DNA of 64,000 bases from Saccharothrix sp. (GTDB lineage: Bacteria > Actinomycetota > Actinomycetes > Mycobacteriales > Pseudonocardiaceae), in the NCBI RefSeq assembly GCF_031180885.1, contig NZ_JAPSLK010000033.1:31767-95766 (forward strand). The letters are read 5' to 3'. The notes under the pieces are model-generated. The model was not told where the DNA came from. It saw only the letters and a list, made by a program, of their open reading frames with translations, and ran no database searches. Positions within the stretch are counted from its first letter, which is position 1. The number at the start of each line of letters is the position of its first letter. Shown piece after piece: positions 8,835 to 17,463 of the stretch. The position numbers were made by a program, and so were the translations under genes.

Positions 8835-10505
8835 ATGAAGGTCGCGACAGACGGGAACACGGCGCCACCCTGGTCACCGACCAGGACCACCGCGGCCACG
8901 ACCGTGCCGATGAAGGCCCCGGCCGCCACCGTGCCGATCAGGACGGTGCCGACCGGACCCCCGCCGGCCGGAACCCGGCCAGGCCAGACGCCGCCTGGCC
9001 GGCCCTCGCCGGGCCGGAACGCGCCAGGTCAGACCTCGCCGGCGGGAGCCTCGCCGCGCCAGGCCCCGCCGGGCCGGCCCTCGCCGGCGCGGCGCACGCG
9101 GGCCGTTGTGAAGGCCGGGATCGGCGCCCTGGTGGTCGGCGCGGTGGCGTTGTTGCTGTTCACCGGTGGTGCCGGGTTGCCGGCCGACGGCAAGGTCACG
9201 TTGGTGGTGTTCACCGTCGCGGTCGGCGCGTGGGTGTTCACGGCGTTGGACGACACGTACGTCGCCCTGGCCGCCGCGCTGCTCCTGGTCCTGCTCGGCG
9301 TGCTCGCCGACGACCAGCTGCTCGGCGCGCTCGGCGGCGACACGATCTGGCTGTTGATCGCCGCCTTCGCCCTGGCGGCCGGGGTCGGTGCGACCGGGTT
9401 GCCGGCGCGGGTGGCGGTCGGCCTGATCGCCAAGGCGCGCAGCGTCCGCCAGTTGGCGCACCTGGTCACGGTCGCTCTCGTGCTGACCGCGTTCGCGGTG
9501 CCGGCGACCTCGGGACGTGCCGCGCTGGTGCTGCCGGTGTTCCTCGCCCTGGCCAAAGGGCTGGCCGACCGGCCACGGGTGGTTCGCGCGCTGTCCCTGC
9601 TGTTCCCCTCGGTCATCCTGCTGTCCGCCGTCGCGACCCTGATCGGCGCGGGCGCCCACCTCATCACCAGCCACCTGCTGCTCACCGCGACCGGGACGGG
9701 CATCGGCTTCGGCCAGTGGCTGCTGCTCGGACTCCCGCTCGCCGTGGTCTCGTCGCACGCGACGGCCGAACTCGTGCTCCTGCTGTTCACCCGCCGGTCC
9801 GACCGGGTGCGCCGGCTGCGGGTCGACGCCGATCGGCTGGGCCGGTTGGCGAACGCGCCGCGCTCCGGTCGCCTCGAACCGGCCGAACGCAGGGCGCTGA
9901 TCGTGCTGGCACTGGTGTCGGCGGCGTGGGTCTGCGAGCCCTGGCACGGCGTGCCTGCCGCCGTGGTGGCGCTCGGCGGCGCGCTGGTGATCACCGCGCC
10001 GAAGCTCGGCACCATCGCGCTCGGGCCCGCGCTGGCCGGGGTGCCGTGGTCGTTGCTGCTCTTCATGGCCGCGACCGCGGCCCTCGGCACGGCGTTGACC
10101 GCGTCGGGGGCCGCCGCCTGGCTGACCGGGCACATGACCGGCCTCGGCGGTGACGACCTCGCCTTCCTGGCCGCCGTCGTGGCGGTGAGCACGGTGGCGC
10201 ACCTGCTGGTGCAGTCCCGGTCCGCCCGGTCGTCCGTGCTCATCCCGGTGCTCGTCCCGCTGGCCGCGGCGCTCGGCCTGAACCCGGCCGCGGTGGCCTT
10301 CGCCTCGACCGCGGCGGCCGGGTTCTGCCACACCCTGCCGTCGTCGGCCAAGCCGGTGGCGATCTTCGCCAACGTGCCCGGAACGACCACGTACACCCGC
10401 TCCGACCTGCTCAAGCTCTCGGCCCTGCTGGCACCGCTCAACGCCGTGCTCGTGCTCGGGTTCGCGCTCGTCGTCTGGCCGCACCTCGGCCTGCCACTGC
10501 GCTGA
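8835..10505 (+). CDS. SLC13/DASS-type anion permease with long Pro-rich N-terminal tail
   Basis: 556 residues. The first 90 are unusual: a Pro/Gly/Arg-rich cytoplasmic tail with repeated PPGRPSP-type units. About eleven or twelve hydrophobic helices follow. Two diagnostic segments, VPATSGRAALVLPVFLAL and, later, FCHTLPSSAKPVAIFANVPG, correspond to the substrate/sodium sites of the divalent anion:Na+ symporter superfamily. Family members import dicarboxylates, sulfate or other small acids. Because a glycerate kinase gene starts 35 bases downstream, glycerate or a related hydroxy acid is the best guess for substrate. No Shine-Dalgarno is visible at the ATG; a later start that removes part of the tail cannot be excluded. 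Confidence 0.82.
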   Translation: MKVATDGNTAPPWSPTRTTAATTVPMKAPAATVPIRTVPTGPPPAGTRPGQTPPGRPSPGRNAPGQTSPAGASPRQAPPGRPSPARRTRAVVKAGIGALVVGAVALLLFTGGAGLPADGKVTLVVFTVAVGAWVFTALDDTYVALAAALLLVLLGVLADDQLLGALGGDTIWLLIAAFALAAGVGATGLPARVAVGLIAKARSVRQLAHLVTVALVLTAFAVPATSGRAALVLPVFLALAKGLADRPRVVRALSLLFPSVILLSAVATLIGAGAHLITSHLLLTATGTGIGFGQWLLLGLPLAVVSSHATAELVLLLFTRRSDRVRRLRVDADRLGRLANAPRSGRLEPAERRALIVLALVSAAWVCEPWHGVPAAVVALGGALVITAPKLGTIALGPALAGVPWSLLLFMAATAALGTALTASGAAAWLTGHMTGLGGDDLAFLAAVVAVSTVAHLLVQSRSARSSVLIPVLVPLAAALGLNPAAVAFASTAAAGFCHTLPSSAKPVAIFANVPGTTTYTRSDLLKLSALLAPLNAVLVLGFALVVWPHLGLPLR

Positions 10506-10540
10506 CCGCCCCTGCCCGCCACCCACTTGGAGGAGAAGTC

Positions 10541-11701
10541 ATGATGCCGCTGAAGTTCGTCGTCGCACCGAGCGGGTTCAAGGAATGCCTCGACGCGCGG
10601 GAGGTGGCCGAGGCCATCGCGGCGGGCGTGCGCCGCGTCGTGCCCGGCGCCGTGATCGACCAGGTGCCCTTGGTGGACGGCGGTGAGGGGTCGGCCAAGG
10701 CGTTGGCGGCGGCCACCGGCGGCGAGGTGGTGCCGGTCGTGGTCAGCGGACCGCTCGGCGACCCGGTGCGCGCGCACTTCGCGGTGCTCGGCGGCCCCGG
10801 CCCGCGCACCGCGGTGGTGGAGATGGCGGCGGCGGCCGGGCTGCGGTTGGTGCCGCCGGACGCCCGCGACCCCGGCGTGACCACCACCTACGGCGTCGGC
10901 GAGCTGATCGGCGCGGCGCTGGACGCCGGTTGCGAGCGGGTCCTGGTCGGGTGCGGCGACTCCGGCACCTCGGACGGCGGTGCGGGAGCGCTGCGGGCGT
11001 TGGGCGTCCGATTGCTCGACGAACGGGGCGAAGACCTCGTTCCCGGCGGGAACGCGCTGGCGGACGTGCACCACGTCGACGTGTCCGGGCTCGACTCCCG
11101 GCTGGAGAAGATCGAGCTCACGCTGGCCTGCAACCCGCACAACGTGCTGTGCGGCGACCGCGGCGTCGCCAGGGTCTTCGGACCGCAGAAGGGCGCGGGC
11201 CCCGAGCAGGTCGAGCGGCTGGCCGCGGCGATGGACCGCTGGGCGGACGTGCTGCACTCGACGTTCGGCGTGGACGTGCGGCACGTGGCCGGTGGAGGTG
11301 CGTCCGGCGGGCTGGGCGCGGGACTGGCCGCCGTGCTCGGCGCGACCCTGGTGCCCCGGTTCGAGGTGATGCTGGACCACGCCGACCTCGACGCCAGGCT
11401 GGCCGACGCCGACCTGGTGATCACCGCCGAGGGCGCGATCGACTTCCAGACGCCGCACGGGAAGGTGCCCGCCGAGGTGGCCAGGCGGGCCAAGCGGCAG
11501 GGCAAGCCGGTGATCGCGCTGGCGGGCACCATCGGGCGCGGCGCGCGGCGCAGCCACGACGTGGGCATCGACGCGTACGCGGGCATCCTGGCCGCTCCCG
11601 TGCCGCTGGCCGAGGCGATGGACAACGCGGCCGGGCTGCTCGCCGACGCCACCGAACGCGTCCTGCGCCTGGTCCTCGTCGGAGCCTCCCTCGGCCGGTG
11701 A
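10541..11701 (+). CDS. glycerate kinase (GarK/GlxK type)
   Basis: 386 residues, standard for the type-1 glycerate kinase family (ATP + D-glycerate to phosphoglycerate and ADP, cytoplasmic). The family signature VVAPSGFKECLDA opens the protein; VDGGEGSAKALA, CNPHNVLCGDRGVARVFGPQKGA and the C-terminal ITAEGAIDFQTPHGKVP block are all intact. The start ATG follows GGAGGAGAAGTC. It forms a two-gene unit with the upstream permease, so imported or intracellular glycerate would be fed into lower glycolysis. Confidence 0.95.
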   Translation: MMPLKFVVAPSGFKECLDAREVAEAIAAGVRRVVPGAVIDQVPLVDGGEGSAKALAAATGGEVVPVVVSGPLGDPVRAHFAVLGGPGPRTAVVEMAAAAGLRLVPPDARDPGVTTTYGVGELIGAALDAGCERVLVGCGDSGTSDGGAGALRALGVRLLDERGEDLVPGGNALADVHHVDVSGLDSRLEKIELTLACNPHNVLCGDRGVARVFGPQKGAGPEQVERLAAAMDRWADVLHSTFGVDVRHVAGGGASGGLGAGLAAVLGATLVPRFEVMLDHADLDARLADADLVITAEGAIDFQTPHGKVPAEVARRAKRQGKPVIALAGTIGRGARRSHDVGIDAYAGILAAPVPLAEAMDNAAGLLADATERVLRLVLVGASLGR

Positions 11702-11870
11702 CCGCCGCTGTTCACCACTTGAACCCAAGGAACGAAACGAGGTTCCACGCCAGGTGCCGGACACCGACAATCCGATCTTGTGCGATCTGCGGATCTCCTC
11801 ATGCCTTGCGGCGATGGCACCGCTCACCTGGATGAATCGTTTCGCCCGTGGGCCGGGTTGCGCGCGGCCG

Positions 11871-14861
11871 TCACGGCCCGACCGGCGTGCCGAGCCGGTC
11901 GAGCCTGGTCGCCATGTCCTCGACGTGTGGCATGCTCAGCTCGCCGTAGACCACCAGCGCCCGCTGCCAGTACTCGCGGGCGTGGTCGTGGTCGCCCAGT
12001 CCCGCGTGGACGTCTCCGATGCCGGCGAGCGCGTGCGCGTGCTCGTGCCGGTGCGCTTGCCCGTCCCCTGCCAGTGCTTCGCGGTAGAGCCGGAGTGCCC
12101 TGGCGTGGTTCCCCGTGGCCGCGTGCGTGGCGGCCAGCTCGTTCAGCGCGCCCGTCGCCATCTCGGAGTCGCCGATGGCGCGGGCCACCGCCAACGCGGA
12201 GTCGAGGTGCCGCAACGCCGGTTCGTGCTCGCCCAACCCGCGGTGCGCGACACCGAGCGCGCGCATCGCCAGACACTCGAGGCCGCGGCTGCCGATGTCG
12301 TGCGCGAGGGACAAGGCGTCCCGCGCGTCGGACAACGCCTCCCGGTGGCGGCCGACCTCGGCGCGTGCCCAGGCCAAGCCGAACAACGCCATCGTCTCGC
12401 TGATCCGATTGCTGTTGGCCCGGGTGATGGTCAGCACCCGCTCGTACAGGTTGGCCGCTTCGTCGTACCGGCGCAGGACGGTGAGGACCCGCCCGAGGTT
12501 GTTCATCGCCGGGACGCCCAGGCGCGGGTCGGCGGACCCCTCGAAGAACACGAGCGCGCGGCGCCAGGTGTCGGCTGCCGCGACCAGGTCGCTCCGCCGC
12601 CAGTGCGCGATGCCGGTGTTGTTCAACGTCGAGGCCTGCATCAGCCGGTCGCCGACCTGCTCGTACAGGCTGAACGCCCGGGTCAGGTGTCCGATGGCCT
12701 CGGACGCGGCCCCCGTCCAGGCCATCGAGGCGCCGAGCGCCCGTCGCGCGTTGGCCTCGGCGGCGACGTCGCCGAGTGCCTGGGCCGCGTGCATGGCGCG
12801 GGTGTGCAGCGCGACGGCGTCGTTCAGGTAGTGGCCGGCGGCGAGGTATCGCCACACGGTGTCGGCCAGCGCGATCACGTGGTCGGGACCGCCGTGCTGG
12901 GTGGTGGCGATCAGGTTGGCGCGCTCGTCGTCCAGCCAGCCGAACGCCGCTCCATAGGTGTCGAACACCGGTTTCTCGGTGTCGGTCGCGGGGACTTCCG
13001 GCCGGATCTCCGCCTCGTGCGGTGCGATGACGTCCATCGCGGCGGAGGCGGTGGCGAGGTAGTGGTCGAACAGCCGGGCGAGCGGCGCGGCGGTGTCGTC
13101 GGTGGTGTCGGCCAGTTCGGCGGCGTAGGCGCGCAGCAGGTCGTGCGGTTGGTACCGCCCGCCGGGCGTCTGGTCGACCAGATGGGCGCGTACCAGCACG
13201 TCGAGTGCCCGGCGGGTGTCCCGGAGCGGGGTCCCGGCCATGGCCGCCACCGCGTAGGCGTCCACGTCGTGCCCGGGGTGCACGCCCAGCAGCCGGAAGA
13301 CCCTGGCCACGGCGGGATCGAGCTGCCGGTACGACCACGAGAACACCGCGCGGACCGCGGTGTGCGGGTCGCCCTCGACGTCCAGCAGGTCCAGCAGGTC
13401 CTGCGCCTCGGCGAGCTCGCCGGCCAGCTCGCCGAGGGTGCGGCCCGGCCTCGACCGGACGAGCTCCGCGGTGATCCGCAGCGCGAGCGGCAACCGCGCG
13501 CAGCGCTCGACCAGCACGTCGACCGCCGCGGGCTCCGCGTCGGCACGCGCGCCGAGCAGTTCCCGCAACAGGCCCGCCGCATCGGTCCGGGGGAGCCGGT
13601 CCAAGCCGATCCGGTGCGCACCTTCCCGCGCGATGAGCCCGGCGAGGGAGTCGCGGCTGGTCACCAGCGTGAAACACGTCGAGCCCGCGGGTAACAGCGG
13701 GCGCACCTGCTCGACGGTGCGGGCGTTGTCCAGCAGGACCAGCACCCTGCGCCCGTCGACCAGCGTGCGGAAGCGGGCGGCGCGCTCGGCGAGGTCCTCG
13801 GGGATCGCCGCGCCGTCCAGACCGAGCGCGCGCAGGAAGCCGGCCAGCGCCTCGGCGGCCGGGACCGGCTCGTCCGGGCCGTAGCCGCGCAGGTCCACGT
13901 AGAGCTGCCCGTCCGGGAACCGGTCGCGCACCCGGTGCGCCCACCGCACCGCGAGCGCGGTCTTGCCCACCCCGGCGGTGCCGGCCACCGCCGAGATCAC
14001 CACCGGCGACCGGGCGGACGGCAACCCGTCCAGCTCCGCGAGTTCGGCCTCCCGACCGACGAATCCCCGCACGTCCACCGGGAGCTGGGCGGGCACCTCA
14101 CGGCCGGCGGCCCGGTCGTCCGGCGCCGGCTCGGGCACGTCCTCGGCGAGGACCTGGCACTGCAGCTCCCGCAGCTCCGGCCCCGGCTCCAGCCCCAGCT
14201 CGCACACCAAGGTCTCCCGGGCCCGGTGGTAGACCTCCAGCGCCTCCGACCGGCGCCCGGCCCGGTACAGCGCGGTCATCAGCAGCCCGTGCAGCCGCTC
14301 CCGCAGCGGGTGCTCGGCCACCAGCTCGGCGAGCTCGCCGATGACCGCCTCGTGGAGGCCACACGCCAACTGCGCCTGGTAGAGCGACTCGGCGGCGGTG
14401 AGGCGGCGTTCGACGAGCCGCCGCGCCCAGTCGGCGAGCACCGGCACCTCCACGTCCGCGAACGGGGTGCCACGCCACAGCGCCAACGCCGCCCGCAGCG
14501 ACTCGATCGCCCGTTGCGGCTCCCGCTCCGCGGCCGCCACCCCCGCCCCGACCAGCGCCTCGAACCGCTCCGCGTCGACCACCGCCGGCCGCGCCAGCAG
14601 CCGGTAGCCCGCCGCGCCGAACGACAGCCGAGCCGGGTCGTCCAGCACACCGCGCAGTCGGTGCACGTGCAGCTGCAGCTTCTGCGCGGCCCGCGGGTCC
14701 GGCTGGTCACCCCAGAGCGCGTCCGTCAGCACGTCCACCGGAACCGGCTGGTTGGCCCGAGCCAACAGCACGCCGAGCAGCGTCCGCCGCAGCCGCCCGG
14801 ACAGCACCCCCACCCCCTCGCCGTGCCGTACCTCCAGCGCCCCCAACACCCGAAACTCCAT
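11871..14861 (-). CDS. AfsR/SARP-family transcriptional regulator (wHTH-BTAD-NB-ARC-TPR)
   Basis: 996 residues from the ATG at 14861, which follows GGAGGGGCGGGGGC; upstream in-frame sequence has no domain. N-terminal OmpR-like winged helix (1-90, MEFRVLGALEVRHG ... LQLHVHRLRGVLD), then the bacterial transcriptional activation domain (95-240). The NB-ARC ATPase has Walker A GTAGVGKTALA at 294-304 and Walker B RVLVLLDNA. From about residue 640 the protein is TPR-like helical repeats. This is the architecture of AfsR, which activates antibiotic or developmental genes. The only neighbour on the same strand is a small secreted protein located just upstream; the targets are unknown. Confidence 0.92.
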   Translation of the reverse strand: MEFRVLGALEVRHGEGVGVLSGRLRRTLLGVLLARANQPVPVDVLTDALWGDQPDPRAAQKLQLHVHRLRGVLDDPARLSFGAAGYRLLARPAVVDAERFEALVGAGVAAAEREPQRAIESLRAALALWRGTPFADVEVPVLADWARRLVERRLTAAESLYQAQLACGLHEAVIGELAELVAEHPLRERLHGLLMTALYRAGRRSEALEVYHRARETLVCELGLEPGPELRELQCQVLAEDVPEPAPDDRAAGREVPAQLPVDVRGFVGREAELAELDGLPSARSPVVISAVAGTAGVGKTALAVRWAHRVRDRFPDGQLYVDLRGYGPDEPVPAAEALAGFLRALGLDGAAIPEDLAERAARFRTLVDGRRVLVLLDNARTVEQVRPLLPAGSTCFTLVTSRDSLAGLIAREGAHRIGLDRLPRTDAAGLLRELLGARADAEPAAVDVLVERCARLPLALRITAELVRSRPGRTLGELAGELAEAQDLLDLLDVEGDPHTAVRAVFSWSYRQLDPAVARVFRLLGVHPGHDVDAYAVAAMAGTPLRDTRRALDVLVRAHLVDQTPGGRYQPHDLLRAYAAELADTTDDTAAPLARLFDHYLATASAAMDVIAPHEAEIRPEVPATDTEKPVFDTYGAAFGWLDDERANLIATTQHGGPDHVIALADTVWRYLAAGHYLNDAVALHTRAMHAAQALGDVAAEANARRALGASMAWTGAASEAIGHLTRAFSLYEQVGDRLMQASTLNNTGIAHWRRSDLVAAADTWRRALVFFEGSADPRLGVPAMNNLGRVLTVLRRYDEAANLYERVLTITRANSNRISETMALFGLAWARAEVGRHREALSDARDALSLAHDIGSRGLECLAMRALGVAHRGLGEHEPALRHLDSALAVARAIGDSEMATGALNELAATHAATGNHARALRLYREALAGDGQAHRHEHAHALAGIGDVHAGLGDHDHAREYWQRALVVYGELSMPHVEDMATRLDRLGTPVGP

Positions 14862-15057
14862 GAGCCCCCGCCCCTCCGACCAGCCCAGCCAGTTTCGCGC
14901 ACCCGGGCTTGTTCCGGTGTGGAAGTGCGACAAAGGCCCGGAGCGGACGACGCGTCCGGTGGGCGACCCCGCCCCCGCGCGAGGTGGAGGTCCTGCGTGC
15001 TGGTTGGCCCGAGGTCCAAGGAGCCCTCGCGCGGGCCACCGGGAACATCGGCACAAC

Positions 15058-15096
15058 GGAGGACGCACCAGGAGAGTCGCTCCTGGTGCATCCTCC
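15058..15096 (-). terminator. strong terminator hairpin after the small secreted protein gene
   Basis: 17-base arms, GGAGGACGCACCAGGAG and CTCCTGGTGCATCCTCC, one mismatched pair, 5-base loop. Begins 36 bases past the stop of the leftward gene at 15132 and should isolate it from the AfsR-type gene. Confidence 0.75.
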
Positions 15097-15131
15097 GCGG
15101 TCACCGTGCCACCGGTTGCCGAACCGGCTCG

Positions 15132-15494
15132 TCAGGCGTAGTCGGTCGACCAAGCCGAGCACTTGTCGAGGGCGTTGTTGACGTTCACGCAGGCCTTGTA
15201 CTCGACCTTGGAGTCCTCGGCGAAGTCCTTGTCGTACTCGCCGCTCTTGTTGCACCCGCCGCTGAAGTCGATCCGCTGCTCGGAGCCGCCGCGGAGCTTG
15301 TACACGAGGTACACGGAATAGCCGTCGCATTTGGTGTCGTACAGGCGGAAGATCTCACCGTCCGAGGTGAACGTCGCCCTGGCGCCGGCACTGGTGCTCG
15401 CGCTGCTGTCGGCGTGCGCCGCCGGCGCGACCAACGCCGCACCCCCAACGGCGAGCGCGAGCGCGGAGAACGCGAGAGCCACTTTCTTGATCAT
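15132..15494 (-). CDS. small secreted cysteine-containing protein, unknown function
   Basis: 120 residues with a clear Sec signal peptide (about 1-28, ending PAAHA). The mature part is about 92 residues and contains four Cys (DTKCDGYSVYLVY, SGGCNKSG, YKACVNV, LDKCSAW), so two disulfides are likely. Its beta-strand-rich layout resembles the small secreted hypothetical proteins common in Streptomyces and relatives. The ATG is preceded by GGAGGTTCCACGAC. It is transcribed alone: hairpin downstream, and a divergent-free gap upstream. Function not known. Confidence 0.7.
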   Translation of the reverse strand: MIKKVALAFSALALAVGGAALVAPAAHADSSASTSAGARATFTSDGEIFRLYDTKCDGYSVYLVYKLRGGSEQRIDFSGGCNKSGEYDKDFAEDSKVEYKACVNVNNALDKCSAWSTDYA

Positions 15495-15712
15495 GTCGTG
15501 GAACCTCCGAGTTGTTCGCTGTCCTTCGGCCCCCCGGCCGACGACACGACAAGAATCTCCGCAGCGCTTTCACCGGACTTTCGCGAGGATGAAAGCGCTC
15601 CCGGCCGGTTGGTGTTGATCAAGCGGACCAAGCCGGGGCAGGCGCCGTACCGGACCGCGCCGGGTGGCGGTGTCGAGGAGGCCGACGCATCGGTGGAGGC
15701 GGGCTTTCGGCC

Positions 15713-16357
15713 TCAGGAAGAGCGGCGGGCGAAGAGGAATGCCTGTGGGACTTGGGCGTCCGGGTCGCACAGCCACTGGGCGTCGATCTCGAACCCGGCG
15801 TCACGCAACCAGGAGGCCACCTTGTCCGGCTGACGGCGGTGGACGTAGACCGACATCGGGTGGCCGCCATACCCCTCCGTCTTCAACCGCGAGATGTCAC
15901 CGACATGAAACCCGAGGTGCAAAGGTCCGCCCGGACGCAGCACCCGGTGGAAGTGCGCGAAGACCGTCGGCACCTCCTCGTCCGGGATGTGGATCAACGA
16001 CCACCACGCGAGCAGGCCGGCCACCGACGCGTCGGGGAGGTGCAGGTCCGTCATCGAGCCCACCTCGAACCGCAACCCCGGGTGCTCACGCCGGGCCACG
16101 TCGACCATCCCCGGAGAAAGATCGATGCCGAACGCGTCGACACCGAGACCGTGCAGGTGCGCGGTGACATGCCCGGGACCGCAGCCGACGTCCGCCACCG
16201 GCCCGCCACCGGCAGCCCGCACACGATCGGCGAACACCGAAAGCGCGGCCCGAAGGTAGGGCTCGCCGGCGATGGCATCCCGCACGTAGTCGGTGTAGCT
16301 GACCGCGACCGTGTCGTAGGAGGTGCGGGTGTCGGCCAGCCAGTCGTCCGTGGTCAT
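15713..16357 (-). CDS. class I SAM-dependent methyltransferase
   Basis: 214 residues from the ATG at 16357. Motif I VADVGCGPGHVTAHL binds SAM; GIDLSPGMVDVARREHP, HLPDASVAGLLAWWSLIHIP and FHRVLRPGG are the following Rossmann motifs of the Methyltransf_11/25 type. The C-terminal part (HLGFHVGDISRLKTEGYGG, VASWLRDAGFEID) matches small-molecule methyltransferases. Substrate unknown. The frame continues open upstream through fragments of other genes, but those belong to different, broken genes, so the short form is chosen. Its upstream side abuts a pile of gene fragments, so its promoter may be newly acquired. Confidence 0.88.
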   Translation of the reverse strand: MTTDDWLADTRTSYDTVAVSYTDYVRDAIAGEPYLRAALSVFADRVRAAGGGPVADVGCGPGHVTAHLHGLGVDAFGIDLSPGMVDVARREHPGLRFEVGSMTDLHLPDASVAGLLAWWSLIHIPDEEVPTVFAHFHRVLRPGGPLHLGFHVGDISRLKTEGYGGHPMSVYVHRRQPDKVASWLRDAGFEIDAQWLCDPDAQVPQAFLFARRSS

Positions 16358-16379
16358 GACCGACACGATATTCCCAGGC

Positions 16380-16526
16380 CGCTGTGACGACGATCTTCCG
16401 CCCTTCGTAGAGGCCCTTTTCCAGGTGGTGGTGTGCCTCGACGACGTCGTCGAGGGCGAACACCCTGTCGATGGCGGGTCGCAGCGCGCCGAGGCGCACC
16501 CCTGGCGTCGGGGACGACACAGTGAA
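16380..16526 (-). pseudogene. C-terminal fragment of a zinc-binding dehydrogenase / quinone oxidoreductase
   Basis: Residues LGALRPAIDRVFALDDVVEAHHHLEKGLYEGRKIVVTA (split here: LRPAIDRVFALDDVVEAHHH then LEKGLYEGRKIVVTA) are the last 40-50 residues of MDR-family quinone oxidoreductases. There is no start, no Rossmann domain and no stop at the expected end; the frame runs on out of context. The left boundary coincides with an HxlR fragment on the other strand. Confidence 0.7.
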
Positions 16527-16769
16527 CTCGTCGACCTCATCAGCGGCGTCTCGCGCAAAGTCCTCACCCAGACGCTGCGCCGGCTCCAGCGGTACGGTCT
16601 GGTCGAACGCCGTGCCGAGGCGCCCCGGCGGGTCGAGTACCGCCTCACCGACCTCGGCCGGACCCCCGTCGAGCCCATCGAGGTCCTGACGGACTGGGCC
16701 AGGGACCACGGCGGTGCCGTCGCCGACTTCCAGGAAGCCGCCGCCAGTGCGCCCGAACGGCCGAGGTGA
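16515..16769 (+). pseudogene. C-terminal fragment of an HxlR-family regulator
   Basis: The segment ISGVSRKVLTQTLRRLQRYG followed by LVERRAEAPRRVEYRLTDLG is the recognition helix and wing of HxlR regulators; the protein ends normally after DFQEAAASAPERPR. The first 40 or so residues, including the N-terminal Cys and first helices, are missing, replaced by sequence from the antisense of a dehydrogenase fragment. HxlR genes are often divergent from oxidoreductase genes, so both pieces may derive from one lost locus. Confidence 0.75.
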
Positions 16770-16800
16770 TCGCCGACGCCGCCGTTTCCCCCGCCATAGG

Positions 16801-16929
16801 ATGAAACCCGTGACAATGGAGGAGCACGTCCCGCGTCCGCTGTTCGCGGGGTCGTCGCGCCGCTGGATCCGGCTGCTGCCCTGGGCCTGGGCGTTCGTGC
16901 TGCACCCAGCAAGCCCGCGACCGGTGTGA
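16801..16929 (+). pseudogene. N-terminal stub of an unidentified membrane protein
   Basis: Starts MKPVTMEEHVPRPLFAGSSR and enters a hydrophobic segment (LLPWAWAFVL) that is cut after one turn; the frame then runs into unrelated sequence and stops. It looks like the head of a membrane sensor or phosphatase whose remainder was deleted. Identity uncertain. Confidence 0.4.
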
Positions 16930-17122
16930 TGAGCGCGCCGGTGACCAGCAGCACGATGCTGAGCAGTGCCCCTTCGGCGGGACTCATGCCCAGTTCGCGT
17001 TGCAGGAGCGGGAGCGTCGGCGTCGCCACCGACTCCAGGGCACCCGTGGCCACCGCCAGCGCGCCGAGCGCCCCGACGGCGGCCTTCCCGATCGAGGCCC
17101 GGGGAAGAGCGGTCGTGGTCAT
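16901..17122 (-). pseudogene. N-terminal fragment of an MFS transporter
   Basis: From the ATG at 17122 (MTTTALPRASIGKAAVGALG), 74 residues cover the first helix and most of the second (LLSIVLLVTGALITPVAGLL), as in drug-efflux MFS proteins. The sequence then switches abruptly to non-homologous sequence. Ten or more helices are missing. Lies head-on against the fragment at 16801-16929. Confidence 0.75.
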
Positions 17123-17463
17123 GAACGTCCCCGCCGCTCTGCTCGGGCCGGTCGGGCTGGTGGCGCGGCGTCGCCCGTACCGGCAGGCACGTACACCGCG
17201 CGGGAGTGCCGAGCCAACGCCCACGAGCGCGTGCGCGCCCGCTGCCGCTTACCCTTGCGCAACCTCATGTTCCGTCCTTCGTGGTCGTCGTTCGCGACGA
17301 GACCAGACTGCGAGGACGGTTGCGCACCAGGCGTCATACGGGGGCGCCAAGGTGTGTGTGCTACCCCGGTAGGGGGTGGATGACGAGCCTGTCCCAGGTT
17401 CCGACGATGAAGCCACCACTCCCCGATCGCCGCGCCACCGGGTACGGATGGCGGCCCTAGTCC
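17123..17463. other. intergenic, 341 bases
   Basis: Upstream side of the MFS fragment and downstream side of the KH-domain gene. Contains CTACCCCGGTAGGGGG (17361-17376), a small palindrome with G-run resembling metal-sensor (CsoR-like) boxes; otherwise nothing recognised. Confidence 0.4.

Noticed and set aside
15713..17224. Single 503-residue frame joining an MFS N-terminus to the methyltransferase
   Set aside because: The middle is out-of-frame or antisense sequence of other fragments; the join is accidental because stop codons are rare at this GC content.
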